Origin: Listeria_A hofi
GTDB taxonomy: Bacteria > Bacillota > Bacilli > Lactobacillales > Listeriaceae
NCBI RefSeq assembly: GCF_963575615.1
Contig: NZ_CAUYTL010000011.1
Coordinates: 15,358-79,357, forward strand
Direction: 5' to 3'
DNA: 64,000 nt
Numbering within the stretch: the first letter of the stretch is position 1; each line of letters opens with the position of its first letter. The position numbers and the translations under genes were made by a program. Under the pieces are notes generated by a model. The model saw nothing but the letters and a program-made list of their open reading frames with translations. It ran no database searches and had not been told where the DNA came from. Below are positions 54,226-62,844 of the stretch, piece after piece.

Positions 54226-54669
54226 ATGAGTGAAGAAAAACTGACAATAGAACAAAAAAGAGCTATTCCGCGACAATTCCATACGAATCTTAATAACAGA
54301 GACTTTGATAAGCAGCTGGATTTAGTAACAGAAGATGTTGAATTTCACAAAAACGGTGATATCATAAAGGGCTCCAATAATTTTATCAACGCACTACAAA
54401 GCATCATGGATGTATTTGCAGATGCCGTTATAACCGACCATGAAATTTATGCAGATGGGAATGTCGCCGTTGTCAGATACGTGCTATCAGGAACGTTAAC
54501 TGGTCAACTTACTTTTCCTAATGGTAGTACAGCTCATGCAACAGGAAAACCATTTCAATATAGCAGTGTAGAATTTTTCGAGTTTAATGACGAAGGAAAA
54601 GTAATCCAAATTCGCCAAGTTAACGATTCCGGTTTGACTCCGTTAACGGTTGAGGCACAGGTAAAATAA
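54226..54669 (+). CDS. NTF2-like/SnoaL-like protein
   Basis: A 147-residue protein with the cone-shaped alpha+beta NTF2 fold: an N-terminal helix QFHTNLNNRDFDKQLDLVTEDVEFHKNGD and later strands AVVRYVLSGTLTGQL and YSSVEFFEFNDEGKVIQIRQV. Similar to SnoaL-type cyclases and many uncharacterised stress proteins. No signal peptide. The upstream region has a weak ribosome binding site (tggagtg). It stands alone. Function cannot be assigned. Confidence 0.78.
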   Translation: MSEEKLTIEQKRAIPRQFHTNLNNRDFDKQLDLVTEDVEFHKNGDIIKGSNNFINALQSIMDVFADAVITDHEIYADGNVAVVRYVLSGTLTGQLTFPNGSTAHATGKPFQYSSVEFFEFNDEGKVIQIRQVNDSGLTPLTVEAQVK

Positions 54670-54718
54670 CAGTGAAGCAGTAGGCTATTCAGGTCTGCTG
54701 TTTTTTTATGCAACTTCA

Positions 54719-54758
54719 AAAAATGTTGAGATAGACTATGCTCTACCTCAACATTTTT
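54719..54758. terminator. Bidirectional terminator between NTF2-like and dgaF-like genes
   Basis: 12-bp perfect stem aaaaatgttgag (54719-54730) / ctcaacattttt (54747-54758), A-rich left and T-rich right. Confidence 0.88.
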
Positions 54759-54768
54759 CTCATAGCTA

Positions 54769-55512
54769 TTAAACTAATTTCTTCATTGTAGCCAACAATG
54801 TCTTCACATCTCCCACTCGTGTCGCACCAGTTTCTGAATCAACAATTGACGTATACACATGCGGAATAACTTGCTTCACACCTTCATCCAGTGCGATTTT
54901 TAAAATGGCTTCGAAGTTGTTTAAATCGATGCCCCCTGTTGGTTCTAGCGCGAAATCAGCCTCTGCACAGACTTTGGCAACGGCACGAAATTCTTGCTCT
55001 GTTGAAAGACCCTTCATCGGGAAATACTTGATTGCATTGCCACCCATGTCTTTAATGAGCGCAATTGCCGCTTCGATTGGCACAATTGCTGTTTCTGCTA
55101 CGCCTGCACTGATTGCCCCTGTAGAAATATTGACATACCCAACTTTTCCGGTTGGCGAAACAAGGCTATTGATCCAACCTGGATTCATATCAAGATTGGC
55201 GCGAGTAGCTCCAACCGCTGGAAAAACTTGATTGATGTGGTTTCCTGCGTATTCTTTTGCAATCGCTGCGACAACGCTTGCTTGGCGGGCATCTCCTGCA
55301 CCGAGCCCCACGGAAACTGCGTCATCGATAGCCGCACCATATTCGCGCATAGCCGCAACGCCAGCTTCCACGGTTGGATAATCCTTAGAAAGAACGCCGA
55401 CAACGACATGCCCTTCCGCCGCTTCAAAAACTTCTTTGGCGTTCTCCACCGAATTAGCTAATACGTTCAGAACAATGCGATCTTTATAAAAACGGTCTTG
55501 TATCGTACTCAT
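54769..55512 (-). CDS. dgaF: DgaF-like KDPG-type aldolase
   Basis: A 247-residue aldolase of the DgaF (2-keto-3-deoxy-6-phosphogluconate aldolase, D-glucosaminate pathway) family. The core is a barrel with GVLSKDYPTVEAGVAAM, SVGLGAGDARQ, Schiff-base lysine in GNAIKYFPMKGL and LEPTGGIDLNNF. It follows the DgaE-like gene by 21 bases. In Salmonella, DgaE and DgaF convert D-glucosaminate 6-phosphate to pyruvate, ammonia and glyceraldehyde 3-phosphate. Here the transporter genes differ from the PTS of that pathway, so the substrate may differ. It is the last gene of the operon. Confidence 0.87.
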   Translation of the reverse strand: MSTIQDRFYKDRIVLNVLANSVENAKEVFEAAEGHVVVGVLSKDYPTVEAGVAAMREYGAAIDDAVSVGLGAGDARQASVVAAIAKEYAGNHINQVFPAVGATRANLDMNPGWINSLVSPTGKVGYVNISTGAISAGVAETAIVPIEAAIALIKDMGGNAIKYFPMKGLSTEQEFRAVAKVCAEADFALEPTGGIDLNNFEAILKIALDEGVKQVIPHVYTSIVDSETGATRVGDVKTLLATMKKLV

Positions 55513-55533
55513 TGAACAATTCCTCCTATATTT

Positions 55534-56637
55534 TCATTTTTGTGCAATAAAACGTTTAATTTCTGTCGCGATAATTTCTGCGTCATCCCCTTGAAGAGAC
55601 CGCGAATCGATATCGAAAAATCCTTGCGTAGCGCCATAATCTCTCGTATAAATAGCAATTGAGCCTGTTCGAAGTGCTTCAACGAGTTCTACCGCGCTCT
55701 TACCAATTTTTGCAGCATCTATTCGAATCCTGGCGCGGAAAATCGGTCGCCCTGCCTCATCTTGTACTTCTGTCACGGTAATTCCAGCGTAATTTGCCAA
55801 ATCCGAGGTTAAATTTTGCACGACTTTTTTTTGTTTGGCGCTCGTATCTGCTTTATCCCAATATTCTTCGAGAGCTGCAAGCAAGCCAAACGTACTTTCT
55901 TTGCCGACTTTCATGCTACGGCCGATACCATGAAGTTGTGTTTTCACCCACGTAACATATTCTTTGCTCCCTGCAACAATACCTGTTGTTGGACCCTCGA
56001 TAGCCTTAGAGCCACTATATATCGCAAGATCACCTAGTTGGACGTATTTCTTGAGATTACCTTCTGCCGCCGCATCTATAATGAGCGGAATATTGTGCGT
56101 CAGGCTAATTTCACGCATTTCCTCAATCGAAAGCATGTTTTTCTGTACCGCATGATGAGATTGTACATACAAAAGTGCCGCCGTTCGTTCATTTATAGCA
56201 TCAATCACATGATTTTTGCGGCCTTCGTTGGCGTATCCGACTTCCACGCGATGCCCACCGCCAAGCGCTATCATCGTTTCAATCGGCGCGCCGTACTGTA
56301 CGTTATGCCCTTTTAATAAAATAATCTCATTTCCTACGATTGGCTCTTGATGTAGCTTCATGGAAATGCCTTCATGTCCCCTTGTCACCACCGCAGCAAC
56401 CGAAAGCGCAATGCCACTCGATGCTGAGTTCACTACGACCGCATCTTCTGCATCCAGCATCTCGGCAATCCGCGCGCCTGCTTTATCGACTAAATCCGCA
56501 ATTTCAACATAATTTTGACCGCCTAGTTTCATCGCTTCAAAAACCGCATCACTTGGCGCCGAAACACCGAGAATACTCATCCGACCACTTGCGTTGATGA
56601 CGCGTTTCAAACCGTATTTTTCGTTTACATTTGTCAT
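55534..56637 (-). CDS. dgaE: DgaE-like PLP-dependent ammonia-lyase (SelA-like fold)
   Basis: A 367-residue PLP enzyme of the DgaE/SelA-like family. The PLP lysine is in IYSGSKAIEGPTTG, preceded by PLIIDAAAEGN, with the N-terminal VINASGRMSILGVS typical of this group. It would eliminate ammonia from an amino-sugar acid phosphate to give KDPG or an analogue. It lies 20 bases downstream of the DUF4310 gene and upstream of the aldolase, which acts next. Not a true SelA: no selenocysteine genes are near. Confidence 0.87.
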   Translation of the reverse strand: MTNVNEKYGLKRVINASGRMSILGVSAPSDAVFEAMKLGGQNYVEIADLVDKAGARIAEMLDAEDAVVVNSASSGIALSVAAVVTRGHEGISMKLHQEPIVGNEIILLKGHNVQYGAPIETMIALGGGHRVEVGYANEGRKNHVIDAINERTAALLYVQSHHAVQKNMLSIEEMREISLTHNIPLIIDAAAEGNLKKYVQLGDLAIYSGSKAIEGPTTGIVAGSKEYVTWVKTQLHGIGRSMKVGKESTFGLLAALEEYWDKADTSAKQKKVVQNLTSDLANYAGITVTEVQDEAGRPIFRARIRIDAAKIGKSAVELVEALRTGSIAIYTRDYGATQGFFDIDSRSLQGDDAEIIATEIKRFIAQK

Positions 56638-56656
56638 GCTAAAACTCCTTCACATT

Positions 56657-57307
56657 TTATAGTGGGAAAAAGACCCCTAGAAGCATCGCGCCGATAATCG
56701 CACCACCGGCAATCGGCTTTTTCCAAGCGTAAAAAATCGCTGCGCCAATAATCGAACCAATCCCAACTGGAATCGAAGCTGTACATGCGCTTAAAACAAT
56801 GAGTGGGCCTAGAAAACGTCCGGATGTATTGCCCGCTCCCATCATCACATCAGCACCAAATGTCGAGTTCGACTGACCTACCGTGAAATGACGAATCCCA
56901 ATAATAATCGCGCCAACCGCAAGGCCTAGCACCGCACCAGTTAAAAGCGATACCACAAAATTGGTCAATGGCAATGTGATTCCTGCACCAAGCAACAAAG
57001 CCGGCACACCAATTCCAATTCCAGTCTGAATTGCGCCACCAATATCTAAAATCCCAACGAGTGAACCTTCCAGAATTCGGGCAAACAGAAAACTGGCGCC
57101 AAACGCTGCAGCTGCGCCATATCCGCCACCTTCCATCCCCGCTTTTAGTAAGGCCACAATCGCGACATCATTAAACGCCCCAACGTGATACACATAATAC
57201 ATATGCGTTCCAGCAAAAACGCCCGCCGACAAAATCGCGACAAATATTAAAAAACTCCAATCTGCGTACCAAAAATTCTTTTTATCAATTTCCGTTATAT
57301 GCTCCAT
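56657..57307 (-). CDS. DUF4310 membrane protein
   Basis: A 216-residue glycine- and alanine-rich membrane protein with about six helices (SFLIFVAILSAGVFAGTHMYY, GIGIGVPALLLGAGITL, LIVLSACTASIPVGIGSIIGAAIFYAW). It matches the DUF4310 family, found only in clusters like this one with DUF4311, DUF4312 and the SFCGS protein. No biochemical role is known to me. Together with DUF4311 it is the best candidate for the membrane part of a transport system. Four bases separate it from DUF4311. Confidence 0.85.
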   Translation of the reverse strand: MEHITEIDKKNFWYADWSFLIFVAILSAGVFAGTHMYYVYHVGAFNDVAIVALLKAGMEGGGYGAAAAFGASFLFARILEGSLVGILDIGGAIQTGIGIGVPALLLGAGITLPLTNFVVSLLTGAVLGLAVGAIIIGIRHFTVGQSNSTFGADVMMGAGNTSGRFLGPLIVLSACTASIPVGIGSIIGAAIFYAWKKPIAGGAIIGAMLLGVFFPL

Positions 57308-57311
57308 TATA

Positions 57312-58094
57312 CTACACCTCTTGTCCTAATAATCTGTGGAAGTCAAGCAGCCACTCTGGTACTGGCAAATGCATACTCTTAATCAACTCTATATCGAATC
57401 CGCGGAAAAACGCACTCAATACGAACAAAATAATAACTGAAATCAATAGCGTTCGCGTTAATTTAGTCCAACCACTATCATCGACACCTTTACCAATCAA
57501 AATACCGAGCACAACACCTGGAACCGCATTGCCCATAATAATCTGCGCCAAGCCACCAAAAATCGTCCCCCAAACACCAGCCCGTTTACCTGCATCAAGC
57601 GCTGCTAACCAGAAAATAACTGGCATGATTGGATTGATTAAAAGAGTCGCCGCTGGAACAAGAACTTTTTCCGCGATATCTTTTAAAGAACTTGGAATCG
57701 CAGCACCAGTGGAATTCAAGAAAGCAACAACGAGTACACCGATTATTGCACCAGCAATCGCCATTTTCTTAGGATTATGTAGCGTATCCTCCACCGTTTT
57801 GCCCTTTCGAATGAGTGACGCTGCCGCCCAGTTCGGAATAATCCGATGATCGACGTCTTGCGTGAACGCTCCTGTTGAAACGACTGAAGCCCAAGCATTA
57901 AAGAAGAACCCAAGTCCAAATGAGAAATGACTTGCTGCATCTCCCGCACACGCATTTAACTCACCAAGCGTCCGAAATGCACCCATTCCTTGTGTCGTTG
58001 GAGCGTGAAACATCCGCGCCGCACCAGCTCCAACCCCGAATCCGACGAGGCCGCCGATGATAACTGATTTAAAAATAATAATTAAAATTTCCAT
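57312..58094 (-). CDS. DUF4311 membrane protein
   Basis: A 260-residue membrane protein with about seven helices (SVIIGGLVGFGVGAGAARMFHAP, FGLGFFFNAWASVVSTGAFTQD, NAVPGVVLGILIGKGVDDSG). It matches DUF4311. A conserved cytoplasmic or substrate loop QDVDHRIIPNWAAA is visible. Encoded between DUF4312 and DUF4310 with small gaps, so co-expressed. Its role in transport is inferred from membrane topology and cluster content only. Confidence 0.85.
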   Translation of the reverse strand: MEILIIIFKSVIIGGLVGFGVGAGAARMFHAPTTQGMGAFRTLGELNACAGDAASHFSFGLGFFFNAWASVVSTGAFTQDVDHRIIPNWAAASLIRKGKTVEDTLHNPKKMAIAGAIIGVLVVAFLNSTGAAIPSSLKDIAEKVLVPAATLLINPIMPVIFWLAALDAGKRAGVWGTIFGGLAQIIMGNAVPGVVLGILIGKGVDDSGWTKLTRTLLISVIILFVLSAFFRGFDIELIKSMHLPVPEWLLDFHRLLGQEV

Positions 58095-58103
58095 ATTCTC
58101 AAC

Positions 58104-58445
58104 CTATCCTTTCGCAAATTTTTTCACTAGTTTGTTTTGTGTATGATCTTCTACGGAAAATTGAACTTTTTCAATGTGCATCACGGCTAACTCCAAGGTA
58201 ATATCCAACTCAACTTCAAATTCATGACGGATGCGAGGAAATAAGAAAAACAGGAATGTTTCTTTATAGCGCTTTTCCTTAGCCTTTAGAACCTTAACTT
58301 CTCGCGGCTCAATTCGTAAAATCATCGATTTCGGATATCTCGTCATCACCTGCTTTTGCACTTGACCGAGCGCCGCATTAACCGCATGTTGCTTCGTCTT
58401 TCCCTTTCCAGTAATTCGCACGGTTTCTTTCAAATTTTCCTGCAT
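58104..58445 (-). CDS. DUF4312 protein
   Basis: A 113-residue soluble alpha/beta protein: KETVRITGKGKTKQHAVNAAL, then MILRIEPREVKVLKAKEKRYKETFLFFLFPR and ELDITLELAVMHIEKV. Matches DUF4312. Soluble small proteins with this kind of cluster position may act as cytoplasmic transporter components, similar in size to PTS EIIA/EIIB, but no phosphorylation site can be named. One base separates it from the SFCGS gene. Confidence 0.82.
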   Translation of the reverse strand: MQENLKETVRITGKGKTKQHAVNAALGQVQKQVMTRYPKSMILRIEPREVKVLKAKEKRYKETFLFFLFPRIRHEFEVELDITLELAVMHIEKVQFSVEDHTQNKLVKKFAKG

Positions 58446-58446
58446 C

Positions 58447-58818
58447 TTACTTTTTCTCCGCTTCTGCTTGAAAAGCTTTTACTAAACGTTCACCAAGCTC
58501 TTCCACGTCCATGAAACCGAAACCAAGAACCGTCTTTCCATTCTGAATCGCCGTCACGCCTTCTTCAATCGAACGCATCCCGTAATGTGCTGGATAACCA
58601 TATTTTGTCTGCGCTGTCAAAGCCCCTGCGCCACCACTACCACAAAAAGAAATTCCGAAATCCGCGTTATGTTCCTTCATCACATCACCGAGTCGCATAT
58701 CTGCACCCATTCCCGGTACAACAATCGCCTTCGCTCCAGCTTTTTCTGCCCCAGCCGCCACATTTTGTCCCTTTCCTAACCGATCTGCAATCACCACTGT
58801 AATTTGATCCATCTTCAT
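58447..58818 (-). CDS. Glycine-rich SFCGS family protein
   Basis: A 123-residue protein with a Rossmann-like start (ITVVIADRLGKGQNVAAGAEKAGAKAIVV) and the name-giving FGISFCGSGGAGALTAQTKYG, containing a conserved cysteine in a glycine-rich loop. The size and a Cys-loop after a beta strand recall PTS EIIB subunits. If it is a phospho-carrier, the cysteine in SFCGS is the obvious candidate; that is speculation. Co-encoded with the DUF4310-4312 proteins. Confidence 0.82.
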   Translation of the reverse strand: MKMDQITVVIADRLGKGQNVAAGAEKAGAKAIVVPGMGADMRLGDVMKEHNADFGISFCGSGGAGALTAQTKYGYPAHYGMRSIEEGVTAIQNGKTVLGFGFMDVEELGERLVKAFQAEAEKK

Positions 58819-58826
58819 TTCCTCCT

Positions 58827-59159
58827 CTAATTTAATTTTGCAATTTCAAAATGAGTTGACAATAAGTATTTCTCATCCTCATGAATCCCCGGAACCATCT
58901 CACAAATTCGCGCAGCCAAGTAAAGCGATTCCATCGAAACCTCATCAAAAAGTTCCTTATCCTCGATTTTGAGTTCCTCACGTTCCCTGCCTCGCCGTAT
59001 CATTGCCGAAATATGCGAAGCAAGCCCCAACTCTTGTGCAGATTCCAATGTAATCCCATCAAGCCGAGCCTCCATTTTCGCAGCTTTCATCACCTTTTCA
59101 AAAAAAATCGCATCACCACTTCTCTCTGAAATCATTTGCCAATCTGTCTCAAAACTCAT
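58827..59159 (-). CDS. Stand-alone PRD domain protein
   Basis: A 110-residue helical protein matching a single PTS regulation domain (EF_0829/AHA_3910-type), without DNA- or RNA-binding domains. Segments: EKVMKAAKMEARLDGITLES, LASHISAMIRRGREREEL, and the C-terminal EDEKYLLSTHFEIAKLN. The conserved helical register includes a histidine in ASHISAM and in STHFEIA, the kind phosphorylated in PRDs. Start atga overlaps the amidohydrolase stop. It may regulate the transporter or the large PRD activator. Confidence 0.8.
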   Translation of the reverse strand: MSFETDWQMISERSGDAIFFEKVMKAAKMEARLDGITLESAQELGLASHISAMIRRGREREELKIEDKELFDEVSMESLYLAARICEMVPGIHEDEKYLLSTHFEIAKLN

Positions 59160-60268
59160 GCATTCCAAACCACCCGTCCCGATTTAATCGTCATTTTTGG
59201 CACGATAACTTGTGTTGTCTCGCGCACCTCACCATTCGAATCTACAAGCGATATTTTCCGGTTCACCACATCAAAAACCGTCACATCCGCTACTGTTCCC
59301 ATTTTAAAAGTTCCCTGTTCATAAAGTCCCAGTGCCTTACGCGCCCGACTTGTAACCGTTGCCACAACTTCCTCTAGCGAATAATCCAATTGTAGCAACT
59401 TCGTCATCGTCGTCATTAGGCTACCGACCGGTGTTTCTATATTTCGCTCATAAATATCCGTACTTGTCGTAAATGCTGTATCATATTTCCCTTTAAACTG
59501 GCGTAACGTCTCATAACTAAAACTAGCCGACCCATGCCCAATATCAAAAAGAACACCGCGCGCCAAAGCCTCTTTCGCTTCTACAATCATTTCTCCATCA
59601 CTGTCCAATATGCCATGTTGCTTACCATGAAACGCATGCGTCACAATGTCTCCTTTCCGAAGCAATGGAAAAATATCTGGCAAATAAGGTGGTGGATTCC
59701 CGATATGAATCATAATCGGTACATCCAGTGCATCCGCCACCAGCCGCGCATGCTGTAATGGTTTAATATCCTGATCCCGCACAACCGAGCCACTCATCCG
59801 CGCCTTCAAACCAACCAAATTTGGTTCGGTCGCAAAGGCTACCTGCGCCTCTTCCAAACTCATTAAATCGGCCGGGTCTGCAAGCTCCGAAAGCCCATCA
59901 CAAAGCCCTTTTCTCGAAATATTCAAAAATGCTAACACCTCCGTATCGTGCGTCTCAATAATCGTTTCCCGAAAGCGTGCCAAATCATCACTCCCCGTAC
60001 TCCCAGCATCCACAATCGTCGTCACGCCTTGTTGCACACCAACCCGATCCGCATCGATCCCAATAACCGCCCCTTCCTCATATACATGCACATGCATATC
60101 GATAAATCCTGGTGCCACGTAACTCCCGCCAACATCAATCACTGTTGCCATCGCACGATCTATCTCATCGATATCAACAAAGTGGCCATCCCGAATCGCA
60201 ATCTCATCCACTTCCCGCGTCGTATCATCTGGGTTCAGCACTCGCCCATTCCTAATCAGCAACTCCAT
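59156..60268 (-). CDS. Amidohydrolase/deacetylase family metallohydrolase
   Basis: A 370-residue amidohydrolase-fold enzyme (EF_0837/AHA_3915 type). Metal ligands: HVHVYEEG near residue 58, a candidate carboxylated lysine in VGLKARMSG, histidines in IMIHIGNPP and VTHAFHGKQH, and aspartate/histidine in DIGHGSASFS. The fold is shared with dihydroorotases and N-acetylglucosamine-6-phosphate deacetylases. It could remove an acyl group from the imported substrate before the DgaE step. Located 14 bases after the regulator gene. Confidence 0.87.
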   Translation of the reverse strand: MELLIRNGRVLNPDDTTREVDEIAIRDGHFVDIDEIDRAMATVIDVGGSYVAPGFIDMHVHVYEEGAVIGIDADRVGVQQGVTTIVDAGSTGSDDLARFRETIIETHDTEVLAFLNISRKGLCDGLSELADPADLMSLEEAQVAFATEPNLVGLKARMSGSVVRDQDIKPLQHARLVADALDVPIMIHIGNPPPYLPDIFPLLRKGDIVTHAFHGKQHGILDSDGEMIVEAKEALARGVLFDIGHGSASFSYETLRQFKGKYDTAFTTSTDIYERNIETPVGSLMTTMTKLLQLDYSLEEVVATVTSRARKALGLYEQGTFKMGTVADVTVFDVVNRKISLVDSNGEVRETTQVIVPKMTIKSGRVVWNA

Positions 60269-60282
60269 TTACTACTCATCTC

Positions 60283-62106
60283 CTATTTAAAATAATGCAC
60301 AACCGCCTCTAGTTCTGCCTCCTGAAAATATAGCCCACATTGCTCAAAAACCGCCGTCAAACGCTCCTTCAGCTCCATCCGACCACTATCCTCACTCGCC
60401 AGTACCAAGTCATACTGCTTATTAAAATAATACCGCTGCACCATCAAAAAAATATGTAACAGCAATCCATTTTCCAATTTCAGATCCACCTCATTCGCCA
60501 AAACATCCTTGACTTGTTGGTAAACCTCAAACCCCTTCAAAATAATCTCCTCACTAATTTCCTCATGACTACTCTGCCGCACCAAGTCCACCGTCTCATA
60601 ATCATCCACCACAGCAGGCATCTCCAGCAAAATTCGCGCCACTTCCTGCCTAATCATCTCCAAATCCGCTTTTTTTGGCAAAGCATCTGTCACAACGACC
60701 GGTAAACTCGATTCAATCGGGAAAACACTAATAATCAGCTCAATCGCATGCTTCCGGCACATCTCCTCGACCTCTACAATCGAACAATACGCTACCATTT
60801 CCACCTGCCCAATCCCAGCCTCAACACGGTTCTTAATCAAACGCGCTACACCACGGCCAGTCGAACAAACGTAAAGCGTCCTCACTTTTCGCTGGTGCAA
60901 CTGCTGATTTTCAAGCGACACGAGAAAATGCAACACAATAAAAGAAATAAAAGACTCCTGAATCACCTGCTCATCTGAAATGAACTTTTTACAAGCCTCG
61001 TACACATGTCCAAAAAGCGTTGGATACTGTTGCTTAATTTCCGAATTCAGCGGATTGAATTCATTTCCAGACAAACCGCCCTGACCTAGCCGCAACGATA
61101 AATGCGCAAACAAATTCGTATACAACTTCTGATCTAGCTCATAATCTACACCTTCGCGTCGCGCCACGAAACCAATCAAGTCCTCCGTCAATTTGGCGAT
61201 ATCCGTCTCCAGCATCCCGCCAGCATGACTCCCCACACAATATCGATACTCTGCCCTTAGCAACGGAAACTCCTTCTGCAAATACACCCGTTGCATAAAT
61301 CCGATAAAACTTCGCCTTGCATCCGACTTCTCCGCCCCAATATCTAGCACCTGATATCCATCCATCGCATGACCCATCTGCAAACGCTTCAACGAAATTG
61401 TCAATCGAACCAAAATAATCATGATATCTAGCTGTTGCCAAATTTCCCGCGACTCATCCTGAAAATAATACGCCAGCGCCGATTCCACCAACTCATATTC
61501 CGGCAAAATGCGCCTATCAAACATCGGCTGAAAATTCCGTTCCCGATCCAGCCTCGTAATTCGCGTTGTAATCTTGTAAACCTCATAATTATTCATATTA
61601 CTCACCAACAAATGCTCCAACAGCGATCGTAATCGCCGTTCCTCACCTAAAATGCGGTAGCCACTACGCTGTTCTCGACTCAGCTTCACATGAAACCGCC
61701 CAGCCATCCGCTCAACCTCATTCATATCCGCCAAAATCGTATTCCGACTCACATCAATCTCATCCGCCATTAAAGCCGCCGTCACATAACCTTCACTAAG
61801 CAGCAACATCACTAAAATACGTCGCACTCGCATTGACCTACTCGTGTACAACTTCAAATGCTCCGCCTGCGACAACTCATGACGCAACTCCATCAACAAA
61901 CTCGCATCACACTCCAGCCAATAACCTTTATTCGGCTGCGAAAACAACACCACCTGACGCTCTGAAAACCAGTCTCGAACTCGCTCTAAATCATATTTAA
62001 TCGTCCGAATACTAACCCCCATCTGGTCCGCCAAATCTCTCGTCCGTACAACCGCCGAAGCACTAAGTAGCTGATTAACAATTTGCAATTCTCTCCGCCC
62101 CAACAT
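60283..62106 (-). CDS. PRD-containing transcriptional activator (BglG/MtlR-like)
   Basis: A 607-residue multi-domain regulator. Two winged helix-turn-helix segments (about 5-65, SAVVRTRDLADQMGVSIRTIKYDL; and about 85-140, YVTAALMADEIDVSRNTILADMN) are followed by two PRDs (about 175-390) and an EIIB-like segment (RTLYVCSTGRGVARLIKNRV, cysteine in YVCSTG). A C-terminal EIIA-like helical region is also present. Such proteins sense PTS phosphorylation. It heads the operon it probably controls. The ATG at 62106 has gatggagg upstream. In Salmonella the related dga genes use a sigma-54 activator instead. Confidence 0.9.
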   Translation of the reverse strand: MLGRRELQIVNQLLSASAVVRTRDLADQMGVSIRTIKYDLERVRDWFSERQVVLFSQPNKGYWLECDASLLMELRHELSQAEHLKLYTSRSMRVRRILVMLLLSEGYVTAALMADEIDVSRNTILADMNEVERMAGRFHVKLSREQRSGYRILGEERRLRSLLEHLLVSNMNNYEVYKITTRITRLDRERNFQPMFDRRILPEYELVESALAYYFQDESREIWQQLDIMIILVRLTISLKRLQMGHAMDGYQVLDIGAEKSDARRSFIGFMQRVYLQKEFPLLRAEYRYCVGSHAGGMLETDIAKLTEDLIGFVARREGVDYELDQKLYTNLFAHLSLRLGQGGLSGNEFNPLNSEIKQQYPTLFGHVYEACKKFISDEQVIQESFISFIVLHFLVSLENQQLHQRKVRTLYVCSTGRGVARLIKNRVEAGIGQVEMVAYCSIVEVEEMCRKHAIELIISVFPIESSLPVVVTDALPKKADLEMIRQEVARILLEMPAVVDDYETVDLVRQSSHEEISEEIILKGFEVYQQVKDVLANEVDLKLENGLLLHIFLMVQRYYFNKQYDLVLASEDSGRMELKERLTAVFEQCGLYFQEAELEAVVHYFK

Positions 62107-62844
62107 AATACCTGCCTCCATCTCATGGACTACACTTTCATTATAGAATTAAACCGCTTACTTTTACAGACAAAAAAGATGCCTCTGATTAGTGCAATTC
62201 ATTTCTTACGTTCCATGTTATCAGATAATCGATGTGGCAGTAAGCATAAAAACACATATCATTCAGAAAATCAAAAAAAGACTTGCAACCAAGTACGATA
62301 ATTCGCCGAGGTTACAAGTCTTTTTCGCTATTAGTATTTGATTGTATTTGCTAATACTAATGTTCTTTCCATCTTTACAGCCTCCTCGTATATTTACGAA
62401 AATTCATTATACCAAAATTAAAAAAAAGCCCCTCATACGAAAGGGAACTGACCCACGTTCATGGGACAACATCAAGAAAGCATCCAATTTGTGGTACTCT
62501 CAAAATAAACATCCATTTCATCTCGCCATAGTTACCCTTACGCTTGACGTGCAATATTCATAATCACTATATGTTTTAGCAATCATTTATCATTACCTCC
62601 AAAATCATGTGTTATTTTGTAAATCACACGACGTTCTTAAAAGCATCTTGTCTGTTTACCTTATGTCTTTGCCTCTGAATTCTAACACTCGGCTAAAGGC
62701 TCCAGATAACACTTCATGAGCTTGCCTAGCAGACATTCCTCCTTTTTATAAAATTGGCTAAGCGTATACATTACCATCACTCCAATTAAAAATAGATTTT
62801 TTCTCCATCAATTGTTAAAATACTCTTAGAAGGGATGTGAATAT
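62107..62844. other. Gene-poor spacer between PRD regulator and DUF389 gene
   Basis: 738 bases without a normal gene. On the minus strand there is a consensus -10 TATAAT (62140-62145) for the PRD operon. A hairpin (62273-62325, stem aaaagacttg / caagtctttt) with a T run could terminate plus- or minus-strand transcripts. Two tiny frames have Shine-Dalgarno-like sequences: about 22 codons after ggaggtaatgataa (start near 62594) and 26 codons after aaaggagga (start near 62732). Neither resembles a known protein; they may be remnants. Confidence 0.45.
62273..62325. terminator. Hairpin terminator in the regulator upstream region
   Basis: Stem aaaaagacttg-c-aacc / ggtt-a-caagtcttttt with a T run at the right side. 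The gene it serves is not evident. Confidence 0.65.

Noticed and set aside
55534..56637. SelA (selenocysteine synthase) assignment for the PLP enzyme
   Set aside because: It sits with a DgaF-like aldolase and sugar-acid genes, and no selB, selD or selenocysteine tRNA was seen.
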